Shown here piece by piece: positions 28,931-36,158 of a DNA stretch of 39,837 nucleotides; position 1 is the first letter of the stretch; each line of letters starts with the position of its first letter. The notes under the pieces are model-generated. The model did no database searches. It was not told the DNA's origin and was given only the letters and a program-made list of their open reading frames with translations. This DNA is from a virus, in IMG/VR virus record IMGVR_UViG_3300047546_001664, positions 1-39,837 of that record. The stretch is one strand, 5' to 3'. A program made the translations under genes and the position numbers.

Positions 28931-29747
28931 AATTTTCTGCCTGTTCCAGTTCTGCTGCATCCATGTAGTGGACGTTGGGGGTGCCGCATCGACGTGCCAG
29001 CACGATGACGGCGCCGGATGCTTTTAGGCCGGTTAAATGTTTGAGTCCCAGTGAATACGCTCCACACTGGTCGATGTATGAATGGCCGCTGGGAAGCCTG
29101 TCGTCGCGGTCGGTTTTACGTCCCACGCTAGTCTTCCAGTCGACAACATGAATGCCTTGTTTTCCTTTTACGGTGAGTAAGGCATCTGCCGTTCCAGCAA
29201 AACCTGCTGGGTGGTGAATGGAAAATTCGGAGGCGAAAATCTCCGTGACGTTTTCGGCGATCCAGTCAGATAGTGAACGAGCGTAACCTTTTGCACTGAA
29301 TCCTACGGGGGGAACATTGGGGCGTACCCTTTTGAGTGCCCATTGTGTGATGGGAGCAGGAATACGCGCCAGGCCTTGTTCGTCCCAGCGAATAGAGTTT
29401 CTTTTGTTTGCTGTAGAACGTGCTAATTGCATTGAAGTTTTTAATAAATACTCTGCTTGATTGTGTGTCATGTTGCCTCTATTTGCTGCAACATTGCGCT
29501 GACAGGTGGCTTCTACTTCCCCGAGGCGTGCAGCCCAGCGTTCCAGTCCGGTGGTGTCGCTTGTCTCTTTTAGTATTCTAGTTACACTGTGATACACGTT
29601 ACCGTTAATGTCCCGGTAGATCCTGCCGCCGGGGTCGGATTCGTCATCACGTTCCAGCTTCCAACGCCTTAATCCAGCAAGTGTGTCTTGTGTATTAGGC
29701 ATTGAAGGTACTATTTCCCTTCTGGATTCTAGTACAGGTGTCAACAC
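28866..29747 (-). CDS. RecB/Cas4-like PD-(D/E)XK nuclease, 278-293 aa
   Basis: The C-terminal half shows the nuclease core: Glu in ASEFSIHHPAGFAGTADALL, Asp at TADALL, then IHVVDWKTSVG (D-W-K-T) and the QCGAYSLGL helix that follows in PDDEXK_1/Cas4-type enzymes. The N-terminal half is helical with an NGNVYHSVTRIL opening common to phage exonucleases of this group. It likely processes DNA ends for recombination or replication. The frame opens at TTG 29747, overlapping the HNH gene; ATG 29702 (MPNTQDTLAGLRRW) is a more natural start. Confidence 0.85.
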   Translation of the reverse strand: MLTPVLESRREIVPSMPNTQDTLAGLRRWKLERDDESDPGGRIYRDINGNVYHSVTRILKETSDTTGLERWAARLGEVEATCQRNVAANRGNMTHNQAEYLLKTSMQLARSTANKRNSIRWDEQGLARIPAPITQWALKRVRPNVPPVGFSAKGYARSLSDWIAENVTEIFASEFSIHHPAGFAGTADALLTVKGKQGIHVVDWKTSVGRKTDRDDRLPSGHSYIDQCGAYSLGLKHLTGLKASGAVIVLARRCGTPNVHYMDAAELEQAENSFMERCHSYFENLQTAIHVSA

Positions 29748-30295
29748 TTGAAAATTTTGCTGGTGGCCTTTGCGTGAAAACGCTTGATTGCACCAGGGGA
29801 TGCCTGTGGTAAGCCTTTTTCAGGCGTGTGTTCCCCGTGCAGCAGGGCCGCTGCGGCTAAGTAAGCCTCCCGAGCCTCTTGCTCTGTTGCGTAGTGCCCC
29901 AGGTAGTACTGCACGCCATCAATCCCGATTAAAGCCCTGTAGGTGCCGCTTGGGGTCCTCGTGTAGCCCTTTACGTTGCTGCGGTTGCAGTGATTGCCGG
30001 AACGGGTGGTCGAACGCAGGTTCCAGGGGCTGTTGTTGGCTCTGTTGCGGTCTATGTGGTCTATCTCCAGGGGCTCCGTACCTGTGACCCACTTCCAGAC
30101 AAGACGATGGGCTGAAAATTTGTCGTGGCGAATTTCGCCGACTATGTAACCCTTTGTGAATCGGCAACCAAACGGTTTACCTATGCGGTAGGGATTCTTG
30201 TGGGTGCGCCAGTAAAGCGTCCCAGTAAATGGATCTAGTGAAAACAGCTCCCACAGCTCTTCCGCAGCCGGTAGGGGCTTGTAAGCTTTCGCCAT
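29741..30295 (-). CDS. HNH endonuclease with AP2-type DNA-binding domain, 184 aa
   Basis: The middle carries the HNH_3 pattern (FSAHRLVWKWVTG, EIDHIDRNRANNSPWNLR, with the DH pair and NNxxNLR). The C-terminal part (GYTRTPSGTYRALIGIDGVQ, YYLGHYATEQEAREAYLAAA) is an AP2-like DNA-binding domain. This combination is typical of free-standing homing endonucleases in phages. It sits between the SSB-like and nuclease genes in the same direction, so the insertion left the operon orientation intact. Confidence 0.92.
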   Translation of the reverse strand: MAKAYKPLPAAEELWELFSLDPFTGTLYWRTHKNPYRIGKPFGCRFTKGYIVGEIRHDKFSAHRLVWKWVTGTEPLEIDHIDRNRANNSPWNLRSTTRSGNHCNRSNVKGYTRTPSGTYRALIGIDGVQYYLGHYATEQEAREAYLAAAALLHGEHTPEKGLPQASPGAIKRFHAKATSKIFKC

Positions 30296-30361
30296 CGCCT
30301 ATTCCTGGTAGGTGGTCGGGGGCAGGGTGTTGGAAGCACCGCTGCCCCACCATTTTACCTA

Positions 30362-30943
30362 TCAGGCAGGCTTAAAGGGGTTTGTTCCCTCCAGGAGCCT
30401 CGAAATATCGAAGCCGTCAGACTTCGCTTCCAGCCATGCTGCGTCAATAAATTCTTGAGATCCTTTCTTTCTAGGTACCGGACGAACTGAATACTCAGTC
30501 GTTAAACCTGAGCCTTTTTTTGATACGGAAAAATCCCAATCAAGCAAGTTGCTATAGTCATCAAGCTGACTAATCGCATCAATTTCTTTCAAAATTGATT
30601 TTTGGGTAATCTGTAGTACTTGAACTTTTCCAGCGTCATATACGTACACGGGGATTGCTATAGCAAACTTCACATCTGCTGTTCCAGGGCCACCGCGTCC
30701 TTCGCGGGGCTCGAACTCGCCCATTTCGGCAACCACGTCCTCATAAGTGGGCTCGTATGAAAACCGGAAAGGTTTGTTGACCCCGTTTGCTTGCCCCCAG
30801 CACTCGTGAAATTCCAGAGGTTCGTCAGTGAGTAGGGCGAAGCGGACGGATCCACCATCGGGGAGTTTGCTGAGGCTCAGGTAGCCGCCGCCGCTGTTGC
30901 CGCCGTTGACGTTTGCAGATGCGGATTTTGAAAGGAAAGCCAT
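30362..30943 (-). CDS. Single-stranded DNA-binding-like protein, 193 aa
   Basis: I start at ATG 30943 (MAFLSKSASANVNGGNSGGG); the longer frame runs through the divergent promoter region. The sequence SLSKLPDGGSVRFALLTDEP, then VYVYDAGKVQVLQITQKSIL and YSNLLDWDFSVSKKGSGLTT, resembles the gp32-like/SSB-type protein I recall next to primase and polymerase genes in cyanophage siphoviruses. It would coat single strands during replication. The C-terminus (LLEGTNPFKPA) lacks the usual acidic tip. A GGGGCAG/CTGCCCC inverted repeat lies in the spacer 30296-30361. Confidence 0.75.
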   Translation of the reverse strand: MAFLSKSASANVNGGNSGGGYLSLSKLPDGGSVRFALLTDEPLEFHECWGQANGVNKPFRFSYEPTYEDVVAEMGEFEPREGRGGPGTADVKFAIAIPVYVYDAGKVQVLQITQKSILKEIDAISQLDDYSNLLDWDFSVSKKGSGLTTEYSVRPVPRKKGSQEFIDAAWLEAKSDGFDISRLLEGTNPFKPA

Positions 30944-31021
30944 TTGTGTAGGTGTTTGGTGTGGTCGGCTGAGTGCCAACGAGTAACACACTAACACGCC
31001 TTGACACCGATGGCTAGGCTG

Positions 31022-31056
31022 AAAAAACGCCCCACAGCGGAAAAGCTGCAGGGCGT
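31022..31056 (-). terminator. Leftward hairpin with T-run in the divergent region
   Basis: ACGCCC (31027-31032) and GGGCGT (31051-31056), with an inner CAGC/GCTG stem, precede TTTTTT on the minus strand. It would stop transcription moving left toward the SSB-like gene, so it acts either as an attenuator of that operon or against antisense transcripts from the primase gene. On the plus strand it is a structured leader of the primase gene. Confidence 0.7.
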
Positions 31057-31084
31057 GTGGAACATTCTCATGTGAGACTCTAAC

Positions 31085-33481
31085 ATGTCGCAAGGTAAGA
31101 CGCAGGATCTGCTGGCTTTTGTGCGCCAGTTGCCTGTGGGGATGGCGTATGCACCGATCTACGCCAAAGGCGAGAAACTGCCCTCAGGGTCGGTAAGCAA
31201 GGGCAAGACGCCCACAAAGCGCAGTCATGACGAGGTGATGAGCCCGGCTGACGTCGCTCTGCAGATTGAGCGCCAGCCGAAGGTGTTCCAAGCGGTGGGC
31301 GTCTTTACGGGCGGTCGCAGCATGGGACTCGTGATTCTTGATGTGGATCGGAATCTCAGTCGTCTCAAAAAGAAATGGGGCGAGTCGCTGGAGGGTGCTC
31401 CAGTCGTTACCTCGACCAAGGCGAACGCGGCGAAGTACCTGTTCCGTGTCCCTGAAAATTTGTGGGGCTCGGTGCAGGGTTTTGGCCTGTCCGATACCGG
31501 GGCTGGGTACGAGGTGCTCTGGGGCCGTCAGGGCGTCATCTACGGGGCTTATCCGGGCTCCAGTGATGGGAAGGCACCAGAAGGTCAATACGGCTTTGAA
31601 GGGGACTTGGAGGCGATTCCAGAGGCTCCTGCGTGGCTGATCGCTGAGATGAAGGAGCGGGCTGGCAAAGGTGTTGAGGATGCCGGCTTCATCAGGAACC
31701 GCAAGGCGCTTGATTTCTCGGATCGAGATCCAGCTGAGGTGGCTGAGATCATTCAGTCGGCACTGAAGGTCATTCCGGGGCAGGGGGCTGGTAGCCGGGA
31801 CCACTGGGTCAAGGTGGGGATGGCGATCCACTCGGAGTTGCCGACTGACCTAGGGCTAACGCTGTGGTCTGCGTGGTCTGCGGAAGATCCGGAGTTTTCA
31901 CAGGAATGGGAGGAGGGCAATCCCTGCGAAGCCGCTTGGAGGAGCTTCAGGAAGGGCCCTGTAAGCCTCGGGACGCTCTTCTGGATGGCGGACCAGCAGA
32001 TGCCTGGGCGGCTGTGGCTTGCGGAGGATCTGCGGAAGGTTGTTGAGGAGGTTGAGGGCGATAACGTCACGCGGATTCGGCAAGTCGTCATTACCTATGC
32101 CGAGGTGATCCGCCGGGCCAAGGAGATCCAGCAGATTCAAAACCCGGCGGAAGCGGCGCACGCCATGAATGTTTTGGCGCTGGAAGCTGGGTATCGGGAT
32201 GCTGGGGCTCTGGAGCGGTTGCTGATCGCTCAGATGCAGTTCGAGCAGCAAGATGACGAGATGGCGATGGACAACCTGCTCAACAAAGATCTGAAGTTTG
32301 AGTACCTGATCCCAGATCTGCTGCCCTGCCCTGGGACCGTGATGATTCACGGCGCTGGTGGGGATGGCAAATCCATGTCCGCTTGGACGATTGCCAAGCA
32401 CGTGGCCCGTGGGATTCCATTCTCCGTGCGCGGGGATCTTGTTCCAGTGGAAGCTGGTCCCGTTTTGATCCTCAACGGCGACCAGTCAGAGGTCCAGGTT
32501 CAGCAGCAGCTTCGGGATCTGGAGTTCCAGCCGTCGGATCCGGTGACCGTGGTAATGGGGTGGGACCTGAACTGGTATTACCGCTTCGTCAAGCTGATCG
32601 AGAAGCACCAGCCGAAGCTCGTGATCATCGACTCGATCACGGGCTGCAGCAGGGGATCGGCGTTCGACGAAAACAAAAAGGAGTTTGCGAGCCCGATCTA
32701 CTGGTTAGCCAACAACAACGGACGCATGTTCCCGGCTTGCACCATCCTGCTGATCCACCACGCCAACAAAACTGGCGGCTTCCGGGGTTCCACGGCCATT
32801 AGGGACGCTGTGGATGAGGTGTGGGGGCTGCGGCGGCCGGACAAAAAACAGGTTGAGCAGACCGGCTACAACGCTCGCCTCATCACCGTGGAGAAGTCCA
32901 GGGCTGGCCGAGATGGCTCCAAGCTGCTGATGAAGCTCGAAAACGACCTCACCTTCTCCCTCGCGGATTACGTGGAGGTCGATACCGACAGCGCCAGCCC
33001 GGCATCAATCGTGGATCGGGTGCTCCAGCGCCTCAGGGCTGCTCACCCGCGTGCTCTGAGCCGCTCTGACCTCGCTGCGGATGCCCTGTGCGGTGGAAGT
33101 GTCGCCGCTATCGGCAAGGCGCTCCAGAGGCTTGCTTCGCGGGGATTGGTTGAGGTGGTCGGTCAGACCTCCACAGGTGCCAGACCTTCCAATCTGTACC
33201 AAGCAATTCTCTCGCGTGATATGTGTGTGAAAGTGTGTCCTGAATTGGGAAAACCCAGTCAGGGACTGGAAAGTAAAAAAGGACAGCCCTTGGACGTGTC
33301 CTCTTTTGCTGGGGAGACTGGAGCAAAAAAGGACAGCCCTACCCTGTGTCCCGATTTGTTTCCCAGTCGTACCAAGGGGTTTGGTGAAAGAGGACAGCTT
33401 TTTGAAGGCTCCCCAAGGGATGAACGCTCTCCTGAGGAGTTGGCAAGGCTGATGCAGGAAGCCGCACGGATGTGGGACTGA
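31085..33481 (+). CDS. Primase-helicase: PrimPol domain plus RepA-like helicase, 798 aa
   Basis: Residues about 10-190 form a bifunctional primase-polymerase domain: GLVILDVDRN with the DxD pair (D86, D88), GAPVVTSTKANAAKYLF, and the Arg/His-type GYEVLWGRQGVIYG. A PriCT-like helical domain (about 215-305) follows. Residues about 405-640 are a RecA-fold ATPase: Walker A IHGAGGDGKSMSAW (423-430), Walker B KLVIIDSITG (511-517) and sensor-like LLIHHANKTGGFRGS. A winged helix (about 640-710) and a low-complexity tail end the protein. It would prime and unwind phage DNA for the polymerase at 38298. The tail carries a 16-bp DNA repeat. Confidence 0.92.
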   Translation: MSQGKTQDLLAFVRQLPVGMAYAPIYAKGEKLPSGSVSKGKTPTKRSHDEVMSPADVALQIERQPKVFQAVGVFTGGRSMGLVILDVDRNLSRLKKKWGESLEGAPVVTSTKANAAKYLFRVPENLWGSVQGFGLSDTGAGYEVLWGRQGVIYGAYPGSSDGKAPEGQYGFEGDLEAIPEAPAWLIAEMKERAGKGVEDAGFIRNRKALDFSDRDPAEVAEIIQSALKVIPGQGAGSRDHWVKVGMAIHSELPTDLGLTLWSAWSAEDPEFSQEWEEGNPCEAAWRSFRKGPVSLGTLFWMADQQMPGRLWLAEDLRKVVEEVEGDNVTRIRQVVITYAEVIRRAKEIQQIQNPAEAAHAMNVLALEAGYRDAGALERLLIAQMQFEQQDDEMAMDNLLNKDLKFEYLIPDLLPCPGTVMIHGAGGDGKSMSAWTIAKHVARGIPFSVRGDLVPVEAGPVLILNGDQSEVQVQQQLRDLEFQPSDPVTVVMGWDLNWYYRFVKLIEKHQPKLVIIDSITGCSRGSAFDENKKEFASPIYWLANNNGRMFPACTILLIHHANKTGGFRGSTAIRDAVDEVWGLRRPDKKQVEQTGYNARLITVEKSRAGRDGSKLLMKLENDLTFSLADYVEVDTDSASPASIVDRVLQRLRAAHPRALSRSDLAADALCGGSVAAIGKALQRLASRGLVEVVGQTSTGARPSNLYQAILSRDMCVKVCPELGKPSQGLESKKGQPLDVSSFAGETGAKKDSPTLCPDLFPSRTKGFGERGQLFEGSPRDERSPEELARLMQEAARMWD
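33275..33340. repeat. Direct repeat AAAAAAGGACAGCCCT in the primase 3' end
   Basis: The exact 16-mer occurs at 33275-33290 and 33325-33340, 50 bp apart, and is read in two different frames, so protein sequence cannot explain it. Related GGACA/TGTCC elements lie at 33236-33241, 33296-33301, 33345-33351 and near 33392, some able to pair as small hairpins. Confidence 0.7.
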
Positions 33482-33825
33482 TGGGGCAGTTCAACCCGCC
33501 TAACTTTTTCCTAGGGCTCATGCGCGTTGTCGCGTGGGTTTTTTGGAGGGATCCCGTGGCCAAGCCTGAACCGCCCCAGCCGAAGCGTCCCAGGAAGCCG
33601 ATCCTGGGGTACACCGTCGGTGACATTCCCTTTGAGCTGATGGCCGTGGTCCGGGTCTCCTGGTACCGCAAAGGAATGGCCTACGAAGTTGAGGAGTACC
33701 AGATCCACGAGTGCGAAGACGCTCAGGATCAGTTCCACTACGTCGTTGGTACGGCCCTAAAGCAAGGCGCCGACGTGTGCGTGCTTACGCAGTACGAACC
33801 CGAAGAGCTAGGGGTTCCAACGTGA
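33481..33825 (+). CDS. Hypothetical protein, 114 aa
   Basis: ATG 33481 overlaps the primase stop (TGATG). A hydrophobic N-terminus (FFLGLMRVVAWVFW) may form a membrane anchor, followed by a Pro-rich linker and a small domain (YTVGDIPFELMAVVRVSWYR, YEVEEYQIHECED). No family recognised. It is coupled to the next tiny gene by a GTGA overlap. Confidence 0.65.
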   Translation: MGQFNPPNFFLGLMRVVAWVFWRDPVAKPEPPQPKRPRKPILGYTVGDIPFELMAVVRVSWYRKGMAYEVEEYQIHECEDAQDQFHYVVGTALKQGADVCVLTQYEPEELGVPT

Positions 33826-33905
33826 TCCCGCCCGTGATCGTGTTCGGGCTGACGTGGCTGCTGGGGATGCTGGCAGTCACCGTCTACCTGACTTTGGTAG
33901 CTTGA
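33822..33905 (+). CDS. 27-residue membrane peptide
   Basis: A GTG start overlaps the previous stop, and the 27-residue product is one hydrophobic span (VIVFGLTWLLGMLAVTVYLT). Its overlap and composition support it, although it is very short. It is the last gene before the non-coding region 33906-34403. Confidence 0.45.
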   Translation: MIPPVIVFGLTWLLGMLAVTVYLTLVA

Positions 33906-34057
33906 GCTGGTTCCCGCTCTGCGCCTCGTTCGCATCGGGCACTGGTGCGCGTTGGGCATATAGCCCAGAAGGCGGCCCGGTTCTGGAGGCGTCCGATAAC
34001 GTCTCCCCGAATAACACCCTCTAAGCCTCTCAACGATGCTCAAACCTGGGGGTCGCT

Positions 34058-34127
34058 GGAAGTGAAGCCAAAGGGAAAGGCACGCGGACAACGCACTCAG
34101 TAGCTGGTTCGAGTCCAGCCGCTTCCT
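34058..34127 (+). ncRNA. tRNA-like structure with defective anticodon arm
   Basis: GGAAGTG (34058-34064) pairs with CGCTTCC (34120-34126) as a 7-bp acceptor stem. The T arm GCTGG-TTCGAGT-CCAGC (34103-34119) is perfect. The D arm GCCAAAGGGAAAGGC resembles that of cyanobacterial tRNA-Gln. The 21 bases between the D and T arms cannot form a 5-bp anticodon stem with a 7-base loop, and position 33 is not T. No CCA is encoded. It is either a decayed tRNA or a tRNA mimic, since translation activity is unlikely. Confidence 0.6.
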
Positions 34128-34138
34128 TTCAAATGGGT

Positions 34139-34185
34139 GCCCGGTGGCCGGTCCTCACGCGGTGCCGGCCTCACCGCTGCCGGGC
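34139..34185 (+). other. Nested GC-rich hairpin
   Basis: GCCCGG (34139-34144) pairs with CCGGGC (34180-34185), and inside it GGCCGG (34146-34151) pairs with CCGGCC (34165-34170). It starts 12 bases after the tRNA-like element and has no T-run, so it is probably a structural part of an RNA. Confidence 0.6.
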
Positions 34186-34262
34186 GCAGCGGACGACTGA
34201 GATCCGAGATCTACAGAACCCTTACGATAACGCCCCAAACCCACTGGTGTGACTGGGTTGGA

Positions 34263-34292
34263 GGCATTACATAATTGTAATTATGTTATGCC
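34263..34292. promoter_or_regulatory. 30-bp AT-centred palindrome
   Basis: GGCAT-T-ACATAATT-GT-AATTATGT-T-ATGCC is symmetric except for one T/T pair and the 2-base centre. Its AT-rich core stands out from GC-rich surroundings. It could be an operator or, in RNA, a very stable hairpin just before the terminator. Confidence 0.6.
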
Positions 34293-34318
34293 CACGCCAG
34301 CGATTGTAAAGATGTGCG

Positions 34319-34348
34319 ACAGCCCGGCCTTGACGCTGGGCTGTTTTT
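34319..34348 (+). terminator. Rho-independent terminator of the non-coding region
   Basis: ACAGCCC (34319-34325) and GGGCTGT (34338-34344) form a 7-bp stem and are followed by four further T. It ends transcription of the primase unit and the structured RNA, so the small genes from 34404 on need read-through or a promoter in 34349-34403, where none is obvious. Confidence 0.88.
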
Positions 34349-34403
34349 GTGTAACGCTAAGGGCACGCCCGGAGAGACGGGCGCACTTACTACTGAATTA
34401 CAA

Positions 34404-34643
34404 ATGGACACGCTGCACACTCAAATCGAAAACACCAAGCTCAGCCCGTGGTACTTCGCGGTCAACTGGGGCATCATCACGCTCCAGCAGAAGATTGCGG
34501 AGATGGAGGCACGCGGCCAAGATCCCATCTACGACATCAAACAGCTGGAGAAGCTCCAGGACTTGGAGCAGTTTCTCAAGATGAGCTGGGACATGTGGCT
34601 GGCTCGTTATGAAACCAGCGAAACTGCACAGGAGGTCAAGTGA
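34404..34643 (+). CDS. Hypothetical helical protein, 79 aa
   Basis: I start at ATG 34404 (MDTLHTQIENTKLSPWYFAV); upstream sequence is the terminator region. The rest is helical and charged (EKLQDLEQFLKMSWDMWLAR), a possible short coiled coil. Unknown function. The stop overlaps the next start (GTGA), opening a chain of small coupled genes. Confidence 0.68.
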   Translation: MDTLHTQIENTKLSPWYFAVNWGIITLQQKIAEMEARGQDPIYDIKQLEKLQDLEQFLKMSWDMWLARYETSETAQEVK

Positions 34644-34894
34644 AGGTACTGGACATTGAGGAGCTGCGATTTGAGGGCGACCATCTCGTTGTCGATGCCC
34701 TTGTTGATGACGCTGTTTTGGTCTATGCGCAGACGGAACTTGACCCGCCCGAGTGGGGGCCTGCCCTGTGCCGAGGCACCCTCTACTTTTCAGATGAAGA
34801 CTTGATTCCAGCCACCGATGCACAACTCCGAGCCATGCTCACCGACCGCGTCGATGACTGGGCTCCAATCGACACGTCTGATTGGTACGACTGA
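34640..34894 (+). CDS. Acidic hypothetical protein, 84 aa
   Basis: The 84-residue product is strongly acidic (DIEELRFEGDHLVVDALVDD, ending DDWAPIDTSDWYD) and beta-rich in its first half, which would fit a small decoy-like or regulatory protein. No family recognised. It starts with GTG overlapping the previous stop and ends inside the next gene. Confidence 0.65.
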   Translation: MKVLDIEELRFEGDHLVVDALVDDAVLVYAQTELDPPEWGPALCRGTLYFSDEDLIPATDAQLRAMLTDRVDDWAPIDTSDWYD

Positions 34895-35144
34895 ATCACG
34901 CGAGCTTCGTAACGCGGACGATTACGACGATTGGGAAGTGGGACTCGAACCCATCCCCGGCGATACCCACTGGGTCAGGATCAAAACTCTGACCCAGCTT
35001 TACCGCCACATGATTTACGTGTTCGCCACCAGCGACACCATCAGCTCCACCCGCTTAGCCAACCTGGCTATCCACGAGATTCTCAAGTTGAGACTCACGG
35101 ATCTCACCCGGTTGCGCCAGCAGGATCCGAACTTCTTCGCATGA
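34854..35144 (+). CDS. Hypothetical protein, about 96 aa
   Basis: ATG 34854 is the nearest usable start and overlaps the previous gene by 41 bases. The informative part begins around TESRELRNADDYDDWEVGLE and continues as a helical domain (LTQLYRHMIYVFATSDT, NLAIHEILKLRLTDLTRL). Function unknown. The ATGA overlap with the next gene supports the frame; the exact start is uncertain. Confidence 0.6.
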   Translation: MTGLQSTRLIGTTESRELRNADDYDDWEVGLEPIPGDTHWVRIKTLTQLYRHMIYVFATSDTISSTRLANLAIHEILKLRLTDLTRLRQQDPNFFA

Positions 35145-35329
35145 ATTACGACGCACACGAGGATTACTACCGGCAGTCACGCGGTTACAACTGGCATGAC
35201 ATGCACGAGCTGCGCAAGCAGCCTCGGCCTACCAGCACGGAAGTGCCGGAGGTGTTCAAAGACATGTTCTCCGACCGGGCTGCTTACGATGCCTGGGTCG
35301 ATGAACGACGCAAACTTTATTTCGGCTGA
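35141..35329 (+). CDS. Small hypothetical protein, 62 aa
   Basis: ATG 35141 overlaps the preceding stop and the gene ends in an overlap with the next start. The product is rich in Tyr, Asp and His (MNYDAHEDYYRQSRGYNWHD) with a helical C-terminus (RAAYDAWVDERRKLYFG). Unrecognised. The two overlaps make it likely real. Confidence 0.62.
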   Translation: MNYDAHEDYYRQSRGYNWHDMHELRKQPRPTSTEVPEVFKDMFSDRAAYDAWVDERRKLYFG

Positions 35330-35589
35330 TGACTGAAAATTCAATGGTGCCGTTCTACCGCTCGTATCTGCTGAACGGGCGGACGGTTTACTTGGACAAG
35401 CTCTCGGAGTTGTCAGACACCGAGCTGCACATGCTCAATATCGACACCATGGCAGCGCTCCAGGAAGCGCGGCATGAGTACGAAAACATTGAAAACAAAC
35501 AGTCCGAGGAGGCTGGGCCTGCTTATCGCCGCCTAAAAGTGGCTGGTTATTTCCAGGCTGCGATCAAACTGGAACTTGAAAATGGCTAG
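35329..35589 (+). CDS. Hypothetical protein, 86 aa
   Basis: The start overlaps the previous stop (TGATGA). The first 25 residues are hydrophilic with aromatic residues (VPFYRSYLLNGRTVYLDKLS), and the rest is an amphipathic helix pair (ALQEARHEYENIENKQSEEA), possibly a dimerising coiled coil. No family recognised. Part of the coupled rightward chain. Confidence 0.65.
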   Translation: MTENSMVPFYRSYLLNGRTVYLDKLSELSDTELHMLNIDTMAALQEARHEYENIENKQSEEAGPAYRRLKVAGYFQAAIKLELENG

Positions 35590-35610
35590 TTCTACACACT
35601 TCTCTTTCTC

Positions 35611-35961
35611 ATGACTGACAACAACCATCCGATTACTCCGCCGCCTGATCTGATTGAAGACTGGGTTGAGATAGCCAAGCCGCTGCCTCAACGACCTCCT
35701 AATCCAGGCGAGCTTGCAGCACTGGCCGCCCGCTGGGGCGCTGATCAGGAGTTGGAGGCGTGCATCTTACTGATGCTCGAAAAAGGCTGGATGAACCAGT
35801 CATTTGCCGACAACCTCCGCGACGCCCGCCGCCCCAAGCCGCTGAGCTTGAAGGAGCAGGCACTACAAGCGTTGGACCTTTTGAAAGTGGATGCCTCTAC
35901 TCACGGTCTTGGCTTTGACTCATCTGCCATCCGCCGCGCTCTTGAATCCCTGCCCGAGTAG
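35611..35961 (+). CDS. Hypothetical protein, 116 aa
   Basis: The protein begins with a Pro-rich segment (HPITPPPDLIEDWVE) followed by a helical domain (ELAALAARWGADQELEACIL, KEQALQALDLLKVDASTHGL). I recall similar ITPPPDLVxQW-type openings in cyanophage hypothetical proteins, without a known role. It is separated from its neighbours by 21 and 14 bases, unlike the tightly overlapping genes before it. Confidence 0.7.
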   Translation: MTDNNHPITPPPDLIEDWVEIAKPLPQRPPNPGELAALAARWGADQELEACILLMLEKGWMNQSFADNLRDARRPKPLSLKEQALQALDLLKVDASTHGLGFDSSAIRRALESLPE

Positions 35962-35975
35962 ACAACATCACTTCT

Positions 35976-36143
35976 ATGCGTAATTACTTTCTTGCCACAC
36001 TGGCAATCCTCATCCTTGTTGTCGGCTACGTATTTCTTTTGCAGTCTGCTAACGACCGTGTTGAAGCCAGATGCGCTGCTGCTGGTGGTCAGGTATTGAC
36101 ACAGCCCGGCGAAGTATCCAAATGCTTACGCCTTGCCCAGTAG
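35976..36143 (+). CDS. Small membrane or secreted protein, 55 aa
   Basis: The frame codes an N-terminal hydrophobic segment (YFLATLAILILVVGYVFLLQ) followed by a short exported-type tail with two Cys (EARCAAAGG, SKCLRLAQ) that could form a disulfide. It ends the small-gene chain before a promoter-like region. No homologue recognised. Confidence 0.6.
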   Translation: MRNYFLATLAILILVVGYVFLLQSANDRVEARCAAAGGQVLTQPGEVSKCLRLAQ

Positions 36144-36158
36144 TCCGATCACCTAGCT

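Larger units (their letters stand above)
33906..34403 (+). ncRNA. Non-coding structured region, about 500 bp
   Basis: No convincing gene is present on either strand. The stretch instead holds a tRNA-like fold (34058-34127), a nested GC hairpin (34139-34185), an AACCCA/TGGGTT hairpin (about 34236-34257), a 30-bp palindrome (34263-34292), a strong terminator (34319-34348) and a CGCCCG/CGGGCG hairpin in the leader of the next gene (34366-34383). It looks like one or more structured RNAs in the primase operon; promoter and ends are unknown. Confidence 0.5.

Noticed and set aside
30301-30350. GGGGCAG/CTGCCCC inverted repeat as a terminator of the SSB-like gene
   Set aside because: On the leftward strand no T-run follows the stem; it may be a processing hairpin but termination cannot be supported.
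31184-31831. 215-codon leftward open frame opposite the primase gene
   Set aside because: The opposite strand codes a clear PrimPol domain with conserved motifs, so this is a shadow.
34058-34185. Idea that the tRNA-like element is part of a tmRNA
   Set aside because: There is no tag-coding frame, the acceptor halves are only 70 bases apart, and cyanobacterial tmRNA ends differ.
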